DNA of 64,000 nucleotides from Tunturiibacter gelidiferens (GTDB lineage: Bacteria; Acidobacteriota; Terriglobia; Terriglobales; Acidobacteriaceae), in contig NZ_JACHEB010000012.1 in NCBI RefSeq assembly GCF_014201335.1, positions 186,001 to 250,000 on the forward strand, in the 5' to 3' direction. Below the pieces are notes generated by a model that saw only the letters and a list, made by a program, of their open reading frames with translations, had not been told where the DNA came from and made no database searches. Below are positions 24,315 to 33,173 of this stretch, piece after piece (position 1 is the first letter of the stretch; every line of letters begins with the position of its first letter). Made by a program: the position numbers and the translations under genes.

Positions 24315-25336
24315 GCAAGCACGACTCTCCCGCTGAGCGCGAAACGCTGCGCCTCTCAACCAGCCCGCAAGACATCACCCGCGCAGCCGAGATCCTCCGC
24401 AACGGCGGCACCGTAGCCTTCCCCACCGAAACCGTCTATGGCCTCGGAGCCAACGCGCTCGACCCCAACGCAGTCGCCAACATCTTCCTCGCCAAAAACC
24501 GCCCCCACTGGGACCCCCTCATCGTCCACGTCAGCAACCGCGCCATGCTCGACGAGGTCGCCACCGTATCCGACCGTGCAGAGCGCCTCATCAAAGCCTT
24601 CTGGCCCGGCCCCCTCACCCTTCTGCTTCAGCGCACCGAAAAAATCCCCGACGCAGTCACCGCCAACCGCCCCCTCGTAGGCGTCCGGATGCCGGCCCAC
24701 CCCCTCGCCCAGGCGCTCCTCGAAGCCACGGGCCTTCCCCTCGCAGCACCCAGCGCCAACCGCTTCGGCCACACCAGCCCCACCACCGCAGCTCACGTCC
24801 TTCAGGATCTCGATCACCGCATCGACGCAGTCATCGACGGCGGCGCAACCAGCGTAGGCGTCGAATCCACCGTCCTCGACCCCAATCCGTCCCCCATGGT
24901 CCTCTACCGCCCCGGGGCCATCACCCCCGCCATGCTCGAATCCATCGCCGGCCCCGTCACCATCTACACCGCACCCCAGCAGACCACCTCCACCCCGCAA
25001 AGCCTGCCATCTCCCGGTGTCGGCATCCGCCACTACGCCCCCCGCGCCCGTCTCATCCTCGTCGACAACGAAGCCGATCTGAACTCCCACCTAGCTGCCA
25101 CCGAAGGCCGTATCGGAGTCATGCTCCCGCAAGGCTGGACCATCCCAACCAGCCACGTCGAAGTCTTTCGCTGGAGTTCTATAGAAGACCCCACCGCCCT
25201 CGCCCAAACTCTGTTCGCCGGCCTCAGAGATCTTGACGACCGCGGCGTCACCACCATCCTCTGCCCTCTGCCCAAACCCGAAGGCCTCGGCCTAGCCATC
25301 CGCGACCGTCTAAAAAAAGCCGCAAAAACAAACTAA
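24311..25336 (+). CDS. L-threonylcarbamoyladenylate synthase (Sua5/TsaC type)
   Basis: This enzyme makes threonylcarbamoyl-AMP from threonine, bicarbonate and ATP for t6A37 modification of tRNAs. The 341-residue protein is the long Sua5 form: an N-terminal YrdC domain (about 15-215), with GGTVAFPTETVYGLG, KNRPHWDPLIVHV and PSANRFGHTSPT, followed by a linker with PGVGIRHYAPRA and a C-terminal Sua5 domain. It is translationally coupled to holB by a 4-nt overlap. The coupling between replication and tRNA modification genes is probably only organisational. Confidence 0.95.
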   Translation: MSKHDSPAERETLRLSTSPQDITRAAEILRNGGTVAFPTETVYGLGANALDPNAVANIFLAKNRPHWDPLIVHVSNRAMLDEVATVSDRAERLIKAFWPGPLTLLLQRTEKIPDAVTANRPLVGVRMPAHPLAQALLEATGLPLAAPSANRFGHTSPTTAAHVLQDLDHRIDAVIDGGATSVGVESTVLDPNPSPMVLYRPGAITPAMLESIAGPVTIYTAPQQTTSTPQSLPSPGVGIRHYAPRARLILVDNEADLNSHLAATEGRIGVMLPQGWTIPTSHVEVFRWSSIEDPTALAQTLFAGLRDLDDRGVTTILCPLPKPEGLGLAIRDRLKKAAKTN

Positions 25337-25365
25337 AGTACACGTTTTTCACCGAGCTCCCGCCG

Positions 25366-25371
25366 TATACT
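25366..25371 (+). promoter_or_regulatory. -10-like hexamer directly before the CYTH gene
   Basis: TATACT is followed by only six C before the ATG at 25378; there is no room for a Shine-Dalgarno sequence. This is the clearest leaderless candidate in the window. Confidence 0.5.
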
Positions 25372-25377
25372 CCCCCC

Positions 25378-25989
25378 ATGAAGAACTCTGAGATCGAACT
25401 CAAGTTTCCCGTCCCTGATCCAGAAGCTCTCCAAACCCGCCTCCCACAACTTGGCTTCCAACTCGTCACCCCACGCACCTTCGAGCACAACACCCTCTAC
25501 GACACTCCCAACCGTGACCTCCGCGCCCGCAGGCAGATCCTCCGCCTCCGCCAGTACGGCGACAAATATACCCTCACCCACAAGCGTCTCCCCGACGAGC
25601 AAGCCCCCGTCGATACCACACGCTACAAGATCCGCATCGAAACCGAGACCACCCTCAGCGACCGCGACGCCATGGCCGAGATCTTCCAGCAACTAGGCTA
25701 TGCCCCCGCCTTCACCTACGAAAAATACCGCACCGAGTGGTCTCACTCAGCAGACACCGGCATCACCGCACACCTGGTCCTCGACGAGACCCCCATCGGC
25801 ACCTACGCCGAACTCGAAGGCCCCACCGCCTGGATCGACCAAACCCTCGTCGCACTCCACATCGACCCGGACACCTGCCTCACCGACAGCTACGGCAAGC
25901 TGTTCCTCGACTGGAAACAACGCACCGGCAGCCCCGCCGAAAACCTCACCTTCGCCGAAATCACCCCGCCGGTACTCTCCCTCCGCTAA
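25378..25989 (+). CDS. CYTH domain protein (class IV adenylate cyclase-like)
   Basis: A 203-residue CYTH (CyaB/thiamine triphosphatase) protein. The N-terminal signature is EIELKF (residues 4-9) and the tunnel residues are visible in LRLRQYGDKYTLTHKR, RYKIRIETE and AELEGP. CYTH enzymes hydrolyse or cyclise triphosphates (tripolyphosphate, thiamine triphosphate, ATP) with Mg2+; which of these applies cannot be told from sequence. The pattern resembles the CyaB class IV cyclase subgroup. Start at ATG directly after the -10-like element. Confidence 0.9.
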   Translation: MKNSEIELKFPVPDPEALQTRLPQLGFQLVTPRTFEHNTLYDTPNRDLRARRQILRLRQYGDKYTLTHKRLPDEQAPVDTTRYKIRIETETTLSDRDAMAEIFQQLGYAPAFTYEKYRTEWSHSADTGITAHLVLDETPIGTYAELEGPTAWIDQTLVALHIDPDTCLTDSYGKLFLDWKQRTGSPAENLTFAEITPPVLSLR

Positions 25990-26038
25990 AGCCTCCCTCA
26001 CCTCCGCCGATACAACCTCTGTACCCCGGAGGTTTTCC

Positions 26039-26374
26039 TTGGCAATCCCACTTCGCTCTTCGCGCCCCCTTCTTCTTGCCGGAAGCGTTGCCCTCTGCGT
26101 TGGCACTGCCTTCGCTGGCGATGTTCACCGCGCAATCGTCTCCCGCACCGCCCCAGCCTATCCAGAGCTGGCAAAGCGCATGCACGTCGGCGGCAAGGTC
26201 GTCCTTCTCGTTTCCGTCAAAGCTGACGGCACTGTTTCAGGCACCAAGGTGGAGTCGGGCCACGCCCTCCTCGCGCCCGCAGCGCAGGACGCCGTCACTC
26301 ACTGGCGCTTCGCTCCAAACTCTGATGCCACCGAATCCGAAGTTGAAGTCAACTTCAACATCGACGGTCAATAA
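26039..26374 (+). CDS. Small exported TonB C-terminal domain protein
   Basis: A 111-residue protein with a cleavable signal peptide (about 1-27, ending AFAGD) and a single TonB C-terminal-like domain (RTAPAYPELAKRMHVGGKVVLLVSVKADG, HWRFAPN). It lacks the transmembrane anchor and proline-rich spacer of true TonB, so it is a free periplasmic domain. TTG is taken as the start because GGAGG lies 7 nt upstream (26030-26034); no ATG or GTG precedes the signal peptide in this frame. It lies 100 nt before a chemoreceptor gene. Confidence 0.75.
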   Translation: MAIPLRSSRPLLLAGSVALCVGTAFAGDVHRAIVSRTAPAYPELAKRMHVGGKVVLLVSVKADGTVSGTKVESGHALLAPAAQDAVTHWRFAPNSDATESEVEVNFNIDGQ

Positions 26375-26475
26375 CCAAGACATACCTCGCAACCGAAACC
26401 ACCGTCGGGATCAATCCGACGGTATCTGCCAACGCTTTAAATCGACCTACTCTCTAACTTCGCTCCGAGGTCCTC

Positions 26476-28182
26476 ATGCAACTGCAGTCGAAGATGTTCC
26501 TGATGACTGGCGCTATCGTCGCCACTACCGTTCTCAGCGCAAGTATCGCCCACCGATACATCGAAGAGGCCAACGTCCTGTCGAACATGGTCACGGAGAA
26601 CCGGATCCCCGTCATCATGTCCAGTCGCGACATCCGCTCGCACTTCACCGACACCGTTCGTCTGCTTGAGTCCTACATGCTCTTCGGCATTGATGCGAAC
26701 TCCTCCGCAATCTATCGCAAGTCGCGACGCGATGAGTTCGAGCAGGCCGAGAGCTCGCTCGCCCTGCTTCATCAGCAGACTTCGCACTTCGATCTCGGCT
26801 CCGACGCCCCACGTCTAATTGCCCTCGACTCCGATCTAGCCGCGCTCAAGACACTCGAAGAGAAGGTTGAGACCCTGAACGAATCGAAGACTCCCCAAGG
26901 CTCCGCTGCAGCCTACGACACCCTGCAGAACCAGATTCTGCCTCTTGAAAAAAGCCTCTTCTCCAACATCACCGAGATCGCCCAGTCGCAGACCCGCCTC
27001 GCCAACGATGAGCAGGCACAGCTCCGCGGAGCCAACCACTTCACTCTCATCGTCCTTTGGCTGGGCACCATCATCGCCTCTCTCATCGGCATCACGGTAT
27101 CGGTCTACCTCGGACGAAAGATCGCCTATGCCCTGAACGTTGTCATGCAGCGTGCCGACGCCATCGCCGCAGGCGACCTCAGCGGCCAGCCCCTCGCCCT
27201 CGACACCACCGACCAGACCGGCGCTCTCGCAAACGCAGTCCAGAAGATGCAGACCAATCTCGCCGGAATCATCGGAACCCTCGCCGAGACCGTCTCCACC
27301 ATCACCGGCAGCGCCGCCACTATGGGCTCAGCCAGCGACCAGATCCATCGCCGTATGGACCAGCAGAGTCAGCAGACCCAGCAGGCCGCCACCGCCATGC
27401 AGGAGATGTCTGCCTCCATCGCCGAGGTCTCCCGCCACACCCAATCCGCCGCAGAGACCGCCCGCAGCGCCGCCGAAACCGCACGCGAAGGCGGCACCAT
27501 CGTCAAGCAGGTCCTCGGCAGCATGCACTCCATCGCCACAGCCGTCAGCGACACCTCCGCCACCGTCGGCCTCCTTGGTGACGACTCTCGTCGCATCTCG
27601 CAGATCGTCACCGTCATCGATGAGATCGCCCGCAAGACCAACCTGCTAGCGCTCAACGCAGCCATCGAGGCCGCTCGCGCAGGTGACCAGGGCCGCGGCT
27701 TCGCCGTAGTCGCCGGAGAAGTCCGCCGTCTCGCCGAGTCCACCGCGCAGGCTACCGGCGAGATCGCCAGCATGATTCAGGGCATTCAGGATCGCACCCT
27801 CACCGCCATCGCCAGCATGGAGAGCGGCACCGGAACCGTACAGCAGGGCGTCATCACCACCAACCAGGCAGGCGAAGCCCTCGAGCGCATCATCGGTATG
27901 GCCGAGCGCGTCGATCGCATGATCGCCCAGATCGCCATCGCCGCGTCCCAGCAAACCGCCGCCGCCGATCAGTCCAGCGCCAGCCTGCACTCGATCCACT
28001 CCCTCAGCCACGAAAATCTCACCGAGATGGCCACCACCGCGGCTGGAATCGAATCGCTCCGCTCCACCGCCGTCACGCTCGAGCAGCAGGTCGACCGCTT
28101 CAGCCTCAAATCCGCACCGGACTCAAGACTGGTTCGCGTCGAGAGCAGCACGAAACGTCATGCCACCTTCCAACCCGCATAA
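26476..28182 (+). CDS. Methyl-accepting chemotaxis protein
   Basis: A 568-residue transmembrane chemoreceptor. It has an N-terminal helix (about 7-25), a periplasmic four-helix-bundle-like sensor (26-190), a second helix (about 191-214), a HAMP domain, and a long cytoplasmic coiled coil. The hairpin tip reads IDEIARKTNLLALNAAIEAARAG-type, followed by GRGFAVVAGEVRRLAE, which contacts CheA and CheW. The C-terminus lacks an obvious CheR-binding pentapeptide. GAGG lies about 7 nt upstream of the ATG. No che genes are nearby; flagellar genes lie 31 kb away. Confidence 0.95.
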   Translation: MQLQSKMFLMTGAIVATTVLSASIAHRYIEEANVLSNMVTENRIPVIMSSRDIRSHFTDTVRLLESYMLFGIDANSSAIYRKSRRDEFEQAESSLALLHQQTSHFDLGSDAPRLIALDSDLAALKTLEEKVETLNESKTPQGSAAAYDTLQNQILPLEKSLFSNITEIAQSQTRLANDEQAQLRGANHFTLIVLWLGTIIASLIGITVSVYLGRKIAYALNVVMQRADAIAAGDLSGQPLALDTTDQTGALANAVQKMQTNLAGIIGTLAETVSTITGSAATMGSASDQIHRRMDQQSQQTQQAATAMQEMSASIAEVSRHTQSAAETARSAAETAREGGTIVKQVLGSMHSIATAVSDTSATVGLLGDDSRRISQIVTVIDEIARKTNLLALNAAIEAARAGDQGRGFAVVAGEVRRLAESTAQATGEIASMIQGIQDRTLTAIASMESGTGTVQQGVITTNQAGEALERIIGMAERVDRMIAQIAIAASQQTAAADQSSASLHSIHSLSHENLTEMATTAAGIESLRSTAVTLEQQVDRFSLKSAPDSRLVRVESSTKRHATFQPA

Positions 28183-28200
28183 ACAACCGCATCCTCCCCA

Positions 28201-28240
28201 AAAGCGAAGAGGCCCGCACACAGCGGGCCTCTTCGTTTAG
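28201..28240 (+). terminator. Bidirectional terminator between chemoreceptor and tonB
   Basis: A perfect 13-bp stem, CGAAGAGGCCCGC (28205-28217) against 28223-28235, with a 5-nt loop. AAA precedes and TTT follows, suiting the convergent genes on both sides. Confidence 0.85.
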
Positions 28241-28252
28241 CAGAGAACAACC

Positions 28253-29335
28253 TTAGAAGATCTGGAAGTTGACCTCAACGTTCAGCTCGACCAGAACAGG
28301 CCTTCCGTTCTCCATCGCCGGCTTGAACTTGTACTGTCTCACCGCTTCCATAGCCTTCTCATCCAGACCCATTCCAACGCCGCGAATCACGTGAACGTGG
28401 CTCGGATTCCCGTTGGTATCGACCCATAGATTGACCAGAACGTTTCCGGCAACCTTCGCCTTCCGAGCTTCCTCAGAAAACTCCGGCTCAACCGAGAAGA
28501 TCAGCACCGGAGCCGAAACCCCTCCACCAATTCGCTTCGGTCCACCACCGGTATTTCCACCCGAGCCCGGCCCAAGCCCCGAACCGTTGCCCGATCCAAG
28601 ACCAGTGCCCGTGCCGCCGCCGCCCGAATATGGCCCAATGATCGGCGAGTTCGGAACTCCGACCTGCGGCAAGTTGCTGGCCATCTTTACATCCTGCTGC
28701 ACTTCAATCGTCGGGTCGATCTTGATCTTGGGCTCAACCAGCGGAGGCTTGTTCGGCGGAACTATCTGAGTATCCGCGAACTTCGGAGGAGATCCCTTAA
28801 CCACCGGAGTTGGCCCTTTTTGTCCACCGCCTCCGCCCATCGCCTGAGCCCTTGGCGGAGCCTGCGGGGGAACGGAAAGTTCCGTCACCTGCATTGTCTT
28901 GACCGGAGCTGAAAACTGAACCTTCTTCGCCAGCAGAAACGCGATCAGCAGAATAATCAACCCGTAGATGATCACCGCGGAGGTCGTCGCAATCGGATTC
29001 TGCTTCGTCTTCATCCGATCGACGACAGCGATCGGCTTCGATTCCAGGACCAGAGGCGGCAGTTTTACCGGGAAAAACACATCCCGAATGCTGCTCCCAA
29101 GGGATGCAAAGACTCCCTCCTCCTCGATAACCATGTCGCTGTCAACTGGCTTCGACTCCAACTGCAGCGGAGCCTCATTTGACTTGCTGAACGCGTCCCG
29201 AAGGTTCGCAAAGAACGACGTCCACATGGACCCATCGGTCTCTTCGTTCAACTTTGGAGCATCTGCCGGTCGCAGGGTCGGAGCCTGTCTCTCTGGGTCT
29301 ATCTGCGGTGGTGGTGTCAATAAACTATTCGCCAT
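28253..29335 (-). CDS. TonB energy transducer with cytoplasmic internal repeat
   Basis: A 360-residue TonB. Unusually, 115 residues precede the single transmembrane helix (about 116-137). In this part a segment of about 25 residues is duplicated (LRDAFSKSNEAPLQLESKPV around 45-64 and IRDVFFPVKLPPLVLESKPI around 83-102). A Pro/Gly-rich periplasmic spacer follows (about 150-270), then the TonB C-terminal domain (PEFSEEARKAKVAGNVLVNLWV). It should couple the ExbBD proton-driven motor to outer-membrane receptors, but no exbBD is here. The long N-terminal region may bind a cytoplasmic partner. Position of the start at 29335 fits this domain order. Confidence 0.9.
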   Translation of the reverse strand: MANSLLTPPPQIDPERQAPTLRPADAPKLNEETDGSMWTSFFANLRDAFSKSNEAPLQLESKPVDSDMVIEEEGVFASLGSSIRDVFFPVKLPPLVLESKPIAVVDRMKTKQNPIATTSAVIIYGLIILLIAFLLAKKVQFSAPVKTMQVTELSVPPQAPPRAQAMGGGGGQKGPTPVVKGSPPKFADTQIVPPNKPPLVEPKIKIDPTIEVQQDVKMASNLPQVGVPNSPIIGPYSGGGGTGTGLGSGNGSGLGPGSGGNTGGGPKRIGGGVSAPVLIFSVEPEFSEEARKAKVAGNVLVNLWVDTNGNPSHVHVIRGVGMGLDEKAMEAVRQYKFKPAMENGRPVLVELNVEVNFQIF

Positions 29336-29634
29336 AAGCTGTTTCGCCTCGGTGCAGTAAGCCGCAGCCTCCGCACACCACTTCCAAAAATCATGACCGC
29401 CCTGAATCTACTGCTCTTCTTACGTTCCAAATGCCAGGTCGGTTCTCGCCCGGCTCTGGCAACAGCACCTGATTGTTAACATTCTACAAACATTCGCCAA
29501 CGGGCGCTCGTTACCTTGGACGCACGACACCATGCGAATGTCTCCTTGCCATCCTATGTACCACCCCTCCGCGCCGTCTACAATAGAGGTTTGCCACAAA
29601 CTGGATCTTTGTCACAACGAACCAAGAGGACCGA

Positions 29635-32604
29635 ATGTCGGAAGCAACCCAGGCAAAACCCGAAGTCAAAGCGCTAAAGTCGACGCTGAACCTCCCGCAG
29701 ACCGCCTTCCCCATGAAGGCCAACCTGCCGCAGAACGAGCCCGCACGCCTCGAAGCGTGGCAGCAAGGCGACTTATACGCCCAGATCCGCACCGCCCGCG
29801 CCGGCCAGCCCAAATACATCCTCCACGACGGCCCTCCCTACGCCAACGGAGCCATCCACCTCGGCCACGCTCTCAACAAGTGCATCAAGGACTTCGTCGT
29901 CAAAACCAAGACCATGGCCGGCTTCGACGCCCCCTACGTTCCCGGCTGGGACTGCCACGGCCTCCCCATCGAGATCAAAGTCGACGAGCAGCTAGGCCGC
30001 AAAAAACTCGAGATGGATCCCATCGCCGTCCGCCGCGCCTGCCGCGAGTACGCGCAGAAGTACGTCGACCTCCAGCGCAGCCAGTTCGAGCGCATCGGCG
30101 TCTTCGGCCGCTGGAACGATCCTTACCTCACCATGAGCTTCGGCTACGAAGCCAGCATCGTCGAAACCTTCTACGACTTTTTCGAGAAAAAATTTGTCTA
30201 CAAAGGCCTCAAGCCCGTCTACTGGTGCATCCACGACCGCACCGCGCTCGCCGAAGCCGAGGTCGAATACGAACAACACACCTCGCCCAGCGTCTACGTC
30301 CGCTACGCCCTCACCAGCGATCCATCGGTCATCGCCCCATCGCTCGCCGGAATAAAAGACCTCTACACCATCATCTGGACCACCACACCCTGGACACTCC
30401 CCGCGTCCCAGGCTGTAGCCTTCAACACACTCCTCGAATACGTCGCTCTCGGATGCGAAGGCGGCACCTACATCGTCGCGCAAGCGCTCATGTCTTCGGT
30501 CATCACCCACTGCCGCCTGATGAGCGCGAAGAACCCCGCCGAGCCCGCGTCCCAGGCCGACATCGTCGCCGTCTTCACCGGCAATCATCTCGAGCACGCC
30601 ACCTTCCGGCACCCCTTCCTCGATCGCAGCATCCTCGGCGTCACCGCCGACTACGTCACTGCCGAGCAAGGCACCGGAGCCGTTCACACCTCACCCGCCC
30701 ACGGCGTCGACGACTTCTATACTGGTCATCGCTACCACCTCCCCGAGATTCAATACGTCGACAACGCCGGCAAGCAGCGTCACACCGAGCTGAATGGCGG
30801 CCAGCCTGGCGAACCCTACGAAGGACTCACCGTCTTCAAATCCAACGCGCCCATCATCGAGCTCCTCCGCGAGCGCGGCGCACTCCTCAGCGACACCAGC
30901 TTCGAGCACTCCTACCCGCACTGCTGGCGCTGCCACAACCCCGTCATCGTCCGCGCCACCGAACAGTGGTTCATCGGCATGGAAACTCCGATGATCACCG
31001 ACGAAGGCACCGTCACCACCTTCCGTCAGCGCGCCCTTGACGAGATCAAAAAAGTCGTCTGGGATCCCGCCTGGGGCGAAGAGCGCATCTCCAACATGAT
31101 CGCCACCCGGCCCGACTGGTGCATCTCCCGCCAGCGCATCTGGGGCGTTCCCATCGCCGTCTTCCTCTGCGACAAATGCGGCGAGCCTCTCAACGAACCC
31201 GCCGTCAACCAGAGCATTGTCGATCTCTTCAAGAAAGAGGGTGCCGACGCCTGGTACGCGCACGAAGCCGCAGCGCTCCTCCCCGCCGGAACCGCCTGCG
31301 CAAGCTGCCATCACCAGGAGTTCCGCAAAGAGATGGACATCCTCGACGTCTGGTTCGAGTCTGGGGCAAGCTGGCACGCCGTCCTCGACCTCGAACCCGA
31401 ACTCCACTCCCCCGCCGACCTCTACACCGAAGGCGGCGACCAGCACCGCGGCTGGTTCCACTCCTCGCTTCTCACATCAGTCGCCGTACGCAACCACGCC
31501 CCCTACAAGATGGTCGCAACCTCCGGCTGGACCCTCGACGAGCAGGGCCGCGCTTTCTCAAAGAGCCTCGGCAACGGAGTAGATCCTGTAGACATCGCCA
31601 AGCGTCTCGGCGCGGAAGTCATCCGTCTCTGGGTAGCCTCCGTCGACTTCCGCGAAGACGTAGCCGCCAGCGAAAACCTCATGCAGCGCGTCAGCGACAA
31701 CTACCGCAAGCTGCGCAACACCCTGCGCTTCCTCCTCGGCAACATCCACGACTTCAATCCCGCGGCCGACGCCATCGCCTTCGCCAACCTGCAACCGCTA
31801 GACCAGTACATCCTCGCCCGCACCGCCGAGCTCGACGCCAAAATCCGCGCCGCGTACGACGACTTCGAGTTCCACCGCGCCTATCACGCGCTCAACGAGT
31901 ACGTGAACACCGACCTCAGCGCGCTCTACCTCGACGTCCTCAAAGACCGGCTTTACACCTTCGCCCCCAACCACCCCGGCCGCCGCAGCGCGCAAACCGC
32001 ACTCTGGCGCATCGCCGAAACCCTCACTCGCCTCATCGCCCCCATCCTCAGCTTCACCGCCGACGAAGTATGGGCGCTCCTCCCGCCCTCACCGAACCGA
32101 GAAGCCAGCGTCCATCTCGCGCTCTTCCCCGCCATGGCCGAGATCATCCCCGGCACCACCCGCCAGCTCGAAGAAGACTGGGACCAACTCCTCACCCTCC
32201 GCGACGAGGTCCTCAAGGTCCTCGAAGAAGCGCGCACCGCAAAGACCATCAGCAACAAGCCCTCCGAGACCCAGATCGTGCTCGGCTGGCTAAACAGCGT
32301 TGCCGAGAAACCGAACCCGGTCTTCGAGCAATACAAATCCATCCTTCCCGAGCTCTTCGGCGTAGCGCAGGTTGAAATCTCGAACGCCATCATCACCGAA
32401 GGCAACGTAGAAAAAGGAGCCTTCTACGTCCAAGCGAAACCCGCCGCAGGTTCGAAGTGCGAGCGCTGCTGGCGCTTCACCGAAGACGTAGGCCAAGAAG
32501 CCAACTACCCAACCGTCTGCCTTCGCTGCGCCGACGCTCTCGAAGCCATTCACTTCCCACCCTACGACTCACCACCGAGCAACTCAACGGAGCCGCAAGC
32601 CTGA
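29635..32604 (+). CDS. ileS: Isoleucyl-tRNA synthetase
   Basis: The 989-residue class I synthetase charges tRNA-Ile and edits valine. The HIGH motif is HLGH (75-78) in ANGAIHLGHALNK. The KMSKS loop is altered to Ala640-Phe-Ser-Lys-Ser644, keeping the catalytic second lysine but not the first lysine and methionine. A C-terminal zinc site (CERCWRF and CLRCADAL) and the WIISRQRxWG-type segment (WCISRQRIWGVP) are present. Start ATG has GAGG 6 nt upstream. The stop overlaps the lspA start by one base, so the two are co-expressed, a common pairing. Confidence 0.97.
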   Translation: MSEATQAKPEVKALKSTLNLPQTAFPMKANLPQNEPARLEAWQQGDLYAQIRTARAGQPKYILHDGPPYANGAIHLGHALNKCIKDFVVKTKTMAGFDAPYVPGWDCHGLPIEIKVDEQLGRKKLEMDPIAVRRACREYAQKYVDLQRSQFERIGVFGRWNDPYLTMSFGYEASIVETFYDFFEKKFVYKGLKPVYWCIHDRTALAEAEVEYEQHTSPSVYVRYALTSDPSVIAPSLAGIKDLYTIIWTTTPWTLPASQAVAFNTLLEYVALGCEGGTYIVAQALMSSVITHCRLMSAKNPAEPASQADIVAVFTGNHLEHATFRHPFLDRSILGVTADYVTAEQGTGAVHTSPAHGVDDFYTGHRYHLPEIQYVDNAGKQRHTELNGGQPGEPYEGLTVFKSNAPIIELLRERGALLSDTSFEHSYPHCWRCHNPVIVRATEQWFIGMETPMITDEGTVTTFRQRALDEIKKVVWDPAWGEERISNMIATRPDWCISRQRIWGVPIAVFLCDKCGEPLNEPAVNQSIVDLFKKEGADAWYAHEAAALLPAGTACASCHHQEFRKEMDILDVWFESGASWHAVLDLEPELHSPADLYTEGGDQHRGWFHSSLLTSVAVRNHAPYKMVATSGWTLDEQGRAFSKSLGNGVDPVDIAKRLGAEVIRLWVASVDFREDVAASENLMQRVSDNYRKLRNTLRFLLGNIHDFNPAADAIAFANLQPLDQYILARTAELDAKIRAAYDDFEFHRAYHALNEYVNTDLSALYLDVLKDRLYTFAPNHPGRRSAQTALWRIAETLTRLIAPILSFTADEVWALLPPSPNREASVHLALFPAMAEIIPGTTRQLEEDWDQLLTLRDEVLKVLEEARTAKTISNKPSETQIVLGWLNSVAEKPNPVFEQYKSILPELFGVAQVEISNAIITEGNVEKGAFYVQAKPAAGSKCERCWRFTEDVGQEANYPTVCLRCADALEAIHFPPYDSPPSNSTEPQA

Positions 32605-33149
32605 TGTCCTCACCGAACAAGACGACCTACGAAGCCGCAACGCCAGCCATCGCGACCAAACCACGCGATCAACGCGGCGTTGCGCTCGCTATTGCCGCAG
32701 CAGTCGTCATCCTCGACCGCATCACCAAACGCATGGTCGTCCAGCAGCTCCCCAACGGCCAGGCCCACACCGTCATCCCCAACATCTTCCGCATCACCGA
32801 CGTCCACAACACCGGCGCCGCCTTCAGCATGTTTGCCGAATCAGCCTCGCCCACAACCGTCCGCAACATTCTCATCGCCTTCTCCATCATCGCCGCCGTC
32901 GTCCTCATCGGAATGCTGTGGCGAGCAGGGCGCGTCCTCACTCTCAGTTCCGTCGCTCTAGCACTCATCCTCGGCGGAGCCGTCGGCAACCTCTACGACC
33001 GCGTCCGCTACAGCTACGTCGTCGACTTCCTCGAAGTCCACATCGGCAGCTACCACTGGCCCGACTTCAACGTAGCCGACAGCTGCATCGTCATCGGCGC
33101 CTGCCTCCTCCTCATCGAAATCTTCCGCCCGCAACCAACTGACGCCTAA
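32604..33149 (+). CDS. lspA: Lipoprotein signal peptidase (signal peptidase II)
   Basis: LspA cleaves signal peptides of prolipoproteins after Lgt has lipidated them. The 181-residue membrane protein has four hydrophobic helices and the conserved motifs NTGAAFSMF, GGAVGNLYDRVRY and FNVADSCI, the last two holding the two catalytic aspartates. A hydrophilic N-terminal extension of about 25 residues precedes the first helix. The start ATG overlaps the ileS TGA (TGATG), implying translational coupling. Its substrates in this window include the small lipoprotein at 16901 and the P460 lipoprotein at 38470. Confidence 0.95.
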   Translation: MSSPNKTTYEAATPAIATKPRDQRGVALAIAAAVVILDRITKRMVVQQLPNGQAHTVIPNIFRITDVHNTGAAFSMFAESASPTTVRNILIAFSIIAAVVLIGMLWRAGRVLTLSSVALALILGGAVGNLYDRVRYSYVVDFLEVHIGSYHWPDFNVADSCIVIGACLLLIEIFRPQPTDA

Positions 33150-33173
33150 GCCTCACCCTGTACACCACTCCCT

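Noticed and set aside
29532..31040. Forward frame of 502 codons over ileS
   Set aside because: Arg/His/Pro-rich out-of-phase reading of ileS, without family features.
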